From positions 1-12,788 of the forward strand of contig JAFUDW010000051.1 in the NCBI GenBank assembly GCA_017464225.1: DNA of 12,788 nucleotides. The letters are read 5' to 3'. The translations under genes and the position numbers were made by a program. The notes beneath the pieces are model-generated. The model made no database searches. It was not told the DNA's origin and saw only the letters and a program-made list of their open reading frames with translations. Of this stretch, positions 8,178 through 12,788 are shown piece after piece. The stretch is from Clostridia bacterium. GTDB taxonomy: Bacteria > Bacillota_A > Clostridia > Christensenellales > Aristaeellaceae. Positions within the stretch are counted from its first letter, which is position 1. Every line of letters starts with the position of its first letter.

Positions 8178-8345
8178 TCATTCCACGCGCCAGTCCTCCG
8201 CCTGGATCGCGTTATTCCGATTGCCCTCATAGCGCTCCAGCGGCGCAGGCTCAGCGGCCTCCAGCGGACGGTCATTGCGCCAAACGGCCCGCCGGTATAA
8301 TGCCAGGGGAAGCCAGAAGATAAGCAGCATCAGGATCAGCGGCAT
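8178..8345 (-). CDS. Small N-terminally anchored membrane protein, 55 residues
   Basis: The minus-strand ATG at 8345-8343 opens 55 codons ending in TGA at 8180-8178. AAAGGAGG lies just upstream in a purine-rich stretch that almost copies the one before the companion gene (AAAGGAGGAAAAAA). Residues about 2-17 ('PLILMLLIFWLPLALY') are a single hydrophobic helix, followed by RR and a polar tail of 37 residues rich in Glu, Arg and Asn and ending in 'EDWRVE'. By the positive-inside rule the tail would face the cytoplasm. It starts 21 bases after the companion gene's stop, so both share the riboswitch-controlled transcript. I do not recognise the family. The strong ribosome binding site and operon position argue that it is real. 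Confidence 0.72.
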   Translation of the reverse strand: MPLILMLLIFWLPLALYRRAVWRNDRPLEAAEPAPLERYEGNRNNAIQAEDWRVE

Positions 8346-8366
8346 GCTTTTTTCCTCCTTTCAGCG

Positions 8367-8558
8367 TCAGAATCGCCCATGGGGGCCGCGGGGACCATGC
8401 ATACCGTGGGGGCCATGCATGCCGTAGGGGCCGAAGCCGCCCATGGGAGGACGGCGATAATGATGATACATGCCGCCCATAAAGGGCCAGCCGCCCATAT
8501 ACCAGCGGCGGCGGAACAGGGAAGAGGCGATCAATACAAAAATAATAAAGCTCAGCAT
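8367..8558 (-). CDS. Small membrane protein with Gly/Met/His-rich tail, 63 residues, downstream of the manganese riboswitch
   Basis: The start is taken at 8558 because AAAAGGAGG sits at 8569-8577. A longer in-frame version from 8633 would begin inside the riboswitch terminator and lacks a ribosome binding site. Residues 1-14 ('MLSFIIFVLIASSL') form a short hydrophobic anchor followed by RRR. The remaining 45 residues hold about 13 Gly, 6 Met and 6 His, ending in the repeat-like 'GMHGPHGMHGPRGPHGRF'. Such Met/His arrays commonly bind transition metals, and a manganese riboswitch upstream fits a metal-related job, but no family is recognised and a metal role is inference. Low complexity alone could also produce this tail. 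It is the first gene of a two-gene operon. Confidence 0.75.
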   Translation of the reverse strand: MLSFIIFVLIASSLFRRRWYMGGWPFMGGMYHHYRRPPMGGFGPYGMHGPHGMHGPRGPHGRF

Positions 8559-8600
8559 CGTTTTTTTCCTCCTTTTGTTTCGATCTGCGGGCCAATTAAG

Positions 8601-8636
8601 AAAAAAGACCCGCATCCGGATGGCCGGATGCAAGTC
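8601..8636 (-). terminator. Riboswitch expression-platform terminator (minus strand)
   Basis: On the minus strand GACUUGCAUCCGG (8636-8624) pairs with CCGGAUGCGGGUC (8619-8607), 13 bp with two G-U pairs, around loop CCAU, and is followed by six U residues at 8606-8601. Its 5' arm includes the CUUGC (8634-8630) that also forms the aptamer's closing helix P1. The two folds are therefore mutually exclusive, as expected for a transcriptional ON switch. Confidence 0.87.
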
Positions 8637-8721
8637 TTGCCTTCTCGTTGGAACCGGGCACCCATCGGGGATACCGGCTGACGGTTCGCAACCGCGCTTT
8701 CGCGTTTGGCTACTCCCTTGC
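8630..8721 (-). ncRNA. yybP-ykoY family (manganese) riboswitch aptamer
   Basis: The minus-strand leader begins GCAAGGGAGUAGCC and ends GGCAAGACUUGC, matching the two most conserved parts of this family (GGGAGUAGC near the 5' end, GCAAGAC near the 3' end). P1 is GCAAG (8721-8717) with CUUGC (8634-8630). P2 is a CAA-A-CGCG hairpin with loop AAAG (8708-8689). A long arm is closed by GAACCG and CGGUUC and contains the expected GUCA. Members of this class bind Mn(II) between the two conserved loops and usually control manganese exporters or related membrane proteins. Here the controlled genes are two short unrecognised membrane proteins. The identification rests on remembered consensus, not a covariance-model search. 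Confidence 0.82.
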
Positions 8722-8730
8722 GACGAATAC

Positions 8731-8759
8731 AGTATACCAGAATCGGCTGCGCGTTTACA
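8731..8759 (-). promoter_or_regulatory. Promoter of the riboswitch/small-protein operon
   Basis: On the minus strand an extended -10, TGG-TATACT, has its hexamer at 8736-8731. The weak -35 TGTAAA (8759-8754) is 17 bases upstream. The predicted start near 8724 lies just before the aptamer's first helix, as expected for a riboswitch leader. Confidence 0.7.
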
Positions 8760-8816
8760 GACCGGAAAATGACAATTGGAGCGCGAAAAGCGACAACCTG
8801 GACGATGAATTGCCTG

Positions 8817-8845
8817 TTGAGCAAAACCGCGGCTTGCATTATAAT
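8817..8845 (+). promoter_or_regulatory. Promoter of the MFS transporter/mannosidase operon
   Basis: TTGAGC (8817-8822) and a perfect TATAAT (8840-8845) are separated by 17 bases. GGAGG at 8864-8868 precedes the ATG at 8876. The stretch 8559-8875 holds no gene on the plus strand: it contains the minus-strand leader, that leader's promoter and this divergent promoter. The AT-rich direct repeat ATTATA (8839 and 8850) spans the -10 and start region and could be part of an operator. Confidence 0.75.
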
Positions 8846-8875
8846 ACCATTATACCGTATTCCGGAGGATGATCT

Positions 8876-10042
8876 ATGACTGTATCCTACGCCGCCGTGC
8901 AGTTCCTTTTCTGGTTCGCCTACGGCACGGCCGTCAATTTCTGCAGCGTTTACCTGCTGGATCAAGGGCTGAGCAACACCGCCATCGGCGCGCTGAGCGC
9001 GGCGGCCTGCGCCCTCTCCGTGATCCTTCAGCCGCTGGTGGCGGCCTATGCCGATAAAGAGAAAAGCCTATCCATTAAAACGCTGCTGCTGGGCTTTACC
9101 GTGCTGCTTGCGGCGGCGGGGCTGGCGCTGATCCCCGCTTATGGCAACGGCGCGGCGCTGAACGCCCTGCTGCTGGGCTGCGCCATCCTGATCGTGCAGG
9201 TAGCCCTGCCGCTCATCAACGCGCTGGCCACGGAGAGCATCAACGCGGGCAAATCGCTCAACTTCAGCGCGGCCAGGGGCATGGGCTCCATCGGCTACGC
9301 GATCATGTCCTTTTCCATCGGTCGGCTCACCGCAAACCAAGGCGCGGTCTCCATCCCCTGGGCGATAGCGGCTGTGGCCTTTTGCCTGCTGGCGGCGCTG
9401 GCGCTGTTCCCCTTTCAAAAGAACCGCGCCTCCCGAAAGGATACAGCTCCGGCCTCCGGCGGGCTGATCGCCTTCCTGCGCCGATATCCGGCCTTCGGCG
9501 CCATCCTGGTCGGGTGCTCGCTGATTTACACCAGCCATGTGCTGATCAACACCTTTCTGTTCCAAATCGTCACCCATAAGGGCGGCACCAGTCAGCATAT
9601 GGGTATCGTCATGGGCTTGGCGGGGCTCTTAGAGGTCATCACCATGTTTCTGTTCACCCGCATGCTCCGGTGGCGGGACTGCGGCTTCTGGTTTGGCATT
9701 TCAGGCGTTTTCTTCACGCTCAAGTCGCTGGCTACCCTGCTGGCGGGCTCCATGGGCGCGCTGTATGCCGTGCAGCTGATCCAGCCCATGGGCTGGGGAC
9801 TGATGACGGTATCTTCGGTTTACTACGTCAATACGCTGATGGCAGGCGCCGATAAAATCAAAGGCCAGGCGTACATGACCATGACGCTTTCGGTGGGCAC
9901 CATCATCGGCTCGCTCTGCGGGGGCTGGCTCATCGACCGCGCAGGCGTGAACGGCATGCTAATCGCGTCGGTGGCCTGCGGCGCCATAGGCGCCTGCATT
10001 GTGCTGCGCCGCGCCGGACAAAAGGGGAGGGCAGAGGCATGA
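8876..10042 (+). CDS. MFS transporter, sugar-porter-like (MFS_1-like)
   Basis: A 388-residue polytopic protein with about 12 hydrophobic segments in two halves, separated by a cytoplasmic loop at about 181-197 ('QKNRASRKDTAPASGG'). Residues 52-63 ('QPLVAAYADKEK') match the loop-2 motif position of major facilitators, and 'SAARGMGSIGYAIMS' (131-145) and 'SLCGGWLIDRAG' (346-357) are typical of the oligosaccharide:H+ symporter-like MFS_1 families. It should carry a small glycoside across the cytoplasmic membrane with the proton gradient. The stop overlaps the mannosidase start as ATGA, so the two proteins are made together. This makes a mannobiose-like or beta-mannoside substrate likely, by inference. 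It is distinct from the ABC operon upstream. Confidence 0.9.
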   Translation: MTVSYAAVQFLFWFAYGTAVNFCSVYLLDQGLSNTAIGALSAAACALSVILQPLVAAYADKEKSLSIKTLLLGFTVLLAAAGLALIPAYGNGAALNALLLGCAILIVQVALPLINALATESINAGKSLNFSAARGMGSIGYAIMSFSIGRLTANQGAVSIPWAIAAVAFCLLAALALFPFQKNRASRKDTAPASGGLIAFLRRYPAFGAILVGCSLIYTSHVLINTFLFQIVTHKGGTSQHMGIVMGLAGLLEVITMFLFTRMLRWRDCGFWFGISGVFFTLKSLATLLAGSMGALYAVQLIQPMGWGLMTVSSVYYVNTLMAGADKIKGQAYMTMTLSVGTIIGSLCGGWLIDRAGVNGMLIASVACGAIGACIVLRRAGQKGRAEA

Positions 10043-12465
10043 AACAATTGCTGAACGACGGCTGGATCATGATCGACGGGGCGCAAAGATACACCTGCGC
10101 CGTTCCCTGCTCGGTATATGATACGCTGCTGAAAAACGACGTGATGGCCGATCCCTACGCGGGTGAAAACGAGTATATTTCCACCCCGATATGCGACCGG
10201 GATTTCGCCTTTGAGCGGGTTTTTTCGCTGGACGGCAAAGCGCTGGCCATGGATTGGCTGCTGCTGTCGCTGGACGGCGTGGACACGCTGGCCGATGTAT
10301 TCCTGAACGGGCAATTGCTGGGGCATTGCGACAACATGCACCGTCAATGGGAATTTGATATCAAAGACGCCGCACAGGCCGGCGAAAACCTGCTGCGGCT
10401 TGAGCTGCATTCCCCCACGCGCTATATAGCCCAAAAGCAGAAGGAGCGCCCGCTCTGGGGCGTGGAAAGCACCATGGCGGGCTATCCCTGGCTGCGCAAG
10501 GCGCACTGCATGTTCGGATGGGACTGGGGCCCTCAGCTGCCGGACATGGGCATTTGGCGGGATGTGGCGATAAAGGGCTATACCGGCGGCCGCATCCTGG
10601 AGGTATATTACACCCAGCGGCACAGCGAGGGCCGCGCCGTCCTGAGCTGCCGAGCGGCATTCGATATCCGGACGCCCGGCGCCGAGGCCATCCTGACGGT
10701 CACCGCGCCGGATGGGCAAACCTTCACCGCGCCCATTGTGGATGGCGAAGCCGAAATCGTCATAGAGAACCCTCGGCTCTGGTGGGTGCGCGGACTGGGC
10801 GGGCAGCCGCTGTATACCTGCAGCGTCACGCTGCGCGCCGATGGCAAGGTACTGGACAGCCATATGCGCCGCATCGGCCTGCGGACGCTGACAATATCCC
10901 AGCAGCCCGACCAATGGGGCAAAGCGTTCTGCTTTATCAACAACGGCGTCAAGGTATTCGCCATGGGCGCCAACTATATTCCCGAGGATCAGCTGATCCC
11001 CCGCTGCACGCCCGAACACACGGCGCGACTGCTGCAAGCCTGCGCCGACGCCAATTTCAATTTCATCCGCGTATGGGGCGGCGGCTGGTATCCCAGCGAC
11101 GGCTTTTACGACTGGTGCGATAAAAACGGCTTGATGGTATGGCAGGATTTCATGTTTGCCTGTTCGGCCTATCTGCTGACGCCGGACTTTGAAAGCACCG
11201 TGCGGGCTGAAATACGCGATAATGTGCTCCGCCTGCGCAATCACGCTTCCCTGGCCATGTGGTGCGGCAACAACGAGATCGAAACGGCCTGGGCGGGCTG
11301 GGGACTGCCCGCCGATCCCCAGGCCAAGGCTGATTATCTGCGGCTGTTTGAGGAGATCATTCCCGGCATCCTGGCCCAGCACGATCCCGAGACCTTTTAT
11401 TGGCCTTCCTCACCCTCATCCCAGGGCGGCTTCCGGGAGCCCGAATCCAACCAGGCGGGCGATATGCATTACTGGGCGGTATGGCACAGTTTCAAGCCTA
11501 TCGAGGCCTTCCGGAAATTCCATTACCGCTTCTGCTCGGAGTACGGCTTTGAAAGCCTGCCCGATGTCAAAACCGTCCGGGCGTTCGCGGGCGAAGGGCC
11601 GCTGGATCTGTGCTCCAGCGTAATGGAAGCGCATCAGAAATGCGTTCAGGGCAATGAAAAGATCATGTTCTACCTGGCGCAGATGGTCAATTACCCCTAT
11701 GACTTTGAGCGGCTGATCTACTGCTCCCAGCTGGTGCAGGCCGACTGCATCCGTTCCAATGTGGAGCACATGCGCCGCGCCCGGGGACGCTGCATGGGAT
11801 CGGCCTACTGGCAGGTAAACGATTCTAACCCCGTGATTTCCTGGAGCAGCATCGATTACTTTGGCCGCTGGAAGGGGCTGCATTACGCCGCCCGGCGGTT
11901 CTACGCGCCGATTCTTGTGAGCTGCGACGACGGCGATCCCCTGCATCCTGCGCTGTATGTGACCAACGACACAGCCAAGGACAGAGAGCTGACCTTGATT
12001 TGCCGCCTGAGGGACAATGCCGCCAAAACGCTGGCGGAATACGCAGTGCCGGTACATATCGCTGCGCTGTCCGCCGCCGAATGCCTGAAGCTGGATCTGA
12101 GCGAATGGCTGAATACTCCCGAAAAGAAGCGTACCCGCTACCTGGAGTACGCCCTGCTGGACGGCGATAAAACGCTCAGCGCCGGAACAACGCTGTTCGT
12201 CCGGCCCAAAAATTTCGTCTTCCTGCCCCCCGCGATCTCCTGCGATGTGTCCGACGCCGGCGATGCCTTCGCGCTGACCTTTACGGCGCAGAACTATGCC
12301 AAAAGCGTTTGCCTGTCCCTGGAGCATGCGGATTGCGTATTCAGCGACAACTGGTTTGACATTCACGGCAGCCTGCCCGTCACCGTGCGGCTGAAAAAAA
12401 CCGGAGCGCTTGCCGGCTTGTCCGCGGAGGAAGTCCGCAGGCAGCTTAAGGTCACGCATTACTGA
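10039..12465 (+). CDS. Beta-mannosidase, glycoside hydrolase family 2
   Basis: An 808-residue GH2 enzyme removing terminal beta-D-mannose from the non-reducing end of manno-oligosaccharides or N-glycan-type Man-GlcNAc. Domain order is the sugar-binding jelly roll (about 1-180, with the beta-mannosidase hallmark 'RKAHCMFGWDWGPQLPDMGIWRDV' at 153-176), an Ig-like domain (about 185-285), the TIM barrel (about 290-620), and a C-terminal beta domain. The acid/base is E413 in 'CGNNEIE' and the nucleophile E501 in 'CSEYGFES'; 'RVWGGGWYPSD' (344-354) is also family-typical. There is no signal peptide, so the enzyme is cytoplasmic and acts on substrate brought in by the coupled transporter. GGGGAGG lies just upstream of the ATG, which overlaps the MFS stop. 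No intrinsic terminator with a T-run follows it. Confidence 0.95.
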   Translation: MKQLLNDGWIMIDGAQRYTCAVPCSVYDTLLKNDVMADPYAGENEYISTPICDRDFAFERVFSLDGKALAMDWLLLSLDGVDTLADVFLNGQLLGHCDNMHRQWEFDIKDAAQAGENLLRLELHSPTRYIAQKQKERPLWGVESTMAGYPWLRKAHCMFGWDWGPQLPDMGIWRDVAIKGYTGGRILEVYYTQRHSEGRAVLSCRAAFDIRTPGAEAILTVTAPDGQTFTAPIVDGEAEIVIENPRLWWVRGLGGQPLYTCSVTLRADGKVLDSHMRRIGLRTLTISQQPDQWGKAFCFINNGVKVFAMGANYIPEDQLIPRCTPEHTARLLQACADANFNFIRVWGGGWYPSDGFYDWCDKNGLMVWQDFMFACSAYLLTPDFESTVRAEIRDNVLRLRNHASLAMWCGNNEIETAWAGWGLPADPQAKADYLRLFEEIIPGILAQHDPETFYWPSSPSSQGGFREPESNQAGDMHYWAVWHSFKPIEAFRKFHYRFCSEYGFESLPDVKTVRAFAGEGPLDLCSSVMEAHQKCVQGNEKIMFYLAQMVNYPYDFERLIYCSQLVQADCIRSNVEHMRRARGRCMGSAYWQVNDSNPVISWSSIDYFGRWKGLHYAARRFYAPILVSCDDGDPLHPALYVTNDTAKDRELTLICRLRDNAAKTLAEYAVPVHIAALSAAECLKLDLSEWLNTPEKKRTRYLEYALLDGDKTLSAGTTLFVRPKNFVFLPPAISCDVSDAGDAFALTFTAQNYAKSVCLSLEHADCVFSDNWFDIHGSLPVTVRLKKTGALAGLSAEEVRRQLKVTHY

Positions 12466-12509
12466 TGTGATTTATACTGATAGGGGGGAGGACGTTAAGG
12501 AGCGCTGTG

Positions 12510-12580
12510 TCCGGGGCCTACCGGCCCGCTCTACGCTGAAAGGCTGCCACTGGCAGCCTTTCCAGGCGCTTCGAGCCCCT
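12510..12580 (+). repeat. GC-rich palindromic repeat, copy 1
   Basis: The left arm (12510-12541, TCCGGGGCCT...CGCTGAAA) and right arm (12560-12580, TTCCAGGCGC...AGCCCCT) flank a perfect 11-bp hairpin (12538-12548 with 12552-12562, loop ACT). The outer GGGGC and GCCCC can also pair. It starts 45 bases after the mannosidase stop and may shape the 3' end of that transcript. Confidence 0.8.
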
Positions 12581-12608
12581 TAAAAACCCCGCCAGGGTGG
12601 GAAGGCTG

Positions 12609-12747
12609 TCCGGGGCCTTCCGGCCCGCTTCTCGCTGAAAACCAGTCCGGGGTCTGCCAACCCGCCCTCGCTGAAAATGCCCGCACGGGGGCATTTTCCA
12701 AGCGCTGCGGGCCCCTCGGGAAGGTTTTCCGGGCGCTCGAAGCCCCC
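12609..12747 (+). repeat. GC-rich palindromic repeat, copy 2, interrupted by copy 3
   Basis: The left arm 12609-12641 is nearly identical to copy 1. Its right arm is at 12725-12747 (TTTTCCGGGCGCTCGAAGCCCCC). GAAAACC (12637-12643) pairs with GGTTTTC (12723-12729) across 79 bases that hold another complete copy of the repeat. Confidence 0.75.
12646..12716 (+). repeat. GC-rich palindromic repeat, copy 3, nested in the loop of copy 2
   Basis: The left arm is 12646-12676, the core is a perfect 10-bp hairpin GAAAATGCCC/GGGCATTTTC (12673-12682 with 12689-12698), and the right arm is 12694-12716. The arms match copies 1 and 2, while the core stem sequence differs from copy 1. The stretch 12466-12788 otherwise contains no credible gene. 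Confidence 0.78.
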
Positions 12748-12788
12748 AGACCCACCAGTTGCGGATGTTGCTTGTGTCCTCTTCCAAG

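Noticed and set aside
8379..8681. 100-residue plus-strand open frame over the small-protein region
   Set aside because: It is antisense to the 63-residue gene and runs through the riboswitch and its terminator. It lacks a ribosome binding site.
9823..11382. 519-residue open frame on the minus strand
   Set aside because: Antisense shadow of the mannosidase and the MFS gene end; no recognisable domain.
12518..12787. 89-residue minus-strand open frame at the right edge
   Set aside because: It is made almost wholly of the GC-rich palindromic repeats. The peptide repeats motifs only because the DNA repeats, and no ribosome binding site is present.

Overview
The window reads as chromosome of a GC-rich (roughly 60% by eye) Gram-positive anaerobe, most likely a gut Clostridia member. 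Evidence for this is the strong AGGAGG-type ribosome binding sites, the sigma-A-like promoters, the Opp/Dpp-type transporter genes, a bacterial AraM/EgsA-type glycerol-1-phosphate dehydrogenase, an intracellular GH2 mannosidase and GC-rich palindromic repeats. The genus cannot be fixed from the sequence alone.

Layout. (1) Positions 1-5697, plus strand, hold the 3' part of an oligopeptide/oligosaccharide-type ABC import operon: the C-terminus of a solute-binding protein, an attenuator-like terminator, permease OppB/DppB, permease OppC/DppC, ATPases OppD and OppF, and a 69-residue membrane protein. The genes are tightly packed or overlapping, and a clean terminator follows at 5707-5733. The OppC-type permease carries about 290 extra residues between its first membrane helix and the conserved GTDxxGRD segment. 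These form seven RCC1-like repeats, a predicted extracytoplasmic seven-bladed beta-propeller. (2) Positions 5753-8076 hold a two-gene unit with a near-consensus promoter: sn-glycerol-1-phosphate dehydrogenase and a xylose-isomerase-like TIM-barrel protein, closed by a terminator. (3) Positions 8178-8759, minus strand, hold a promoter, an RNA leader with the hallmarks of the yybP-ykoY manganese riboswitch, an overlapping terminator, and two short membrane-protein genes (63 and 55 residues). The first of these has a Gly/Met/His-rich tail. (4) Positions 8817-12465, plus strand and divergent from unit 3, hold a promoter, an MFS sugar-type transporter and a cytoplasmic GH2 beta-mannosidase, translationally coupled by an ATGA overlap. 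(5) Positions 12466-12788 hold no credible gene but contain three related GC-rich palindromic repeats, one sitting inside the loop of another. A fragment of the same family lies at 8092-8115.

How the parts fit. Unit 1 imports an oligomer, peptide or sugar, with ATP; the propeller would sit next to the binding protein and may dock it, or bind substrate or cell wall. Unit 4 imports a mannoside and cleaves it in the cytoplasm. Unit 3 looks like a manganese-responsive switch driving small, possibly metal-handling membrane proteins. The two most unusual items are the RCC1-permease fusion and the riboswitch-controlled small-protein pair.
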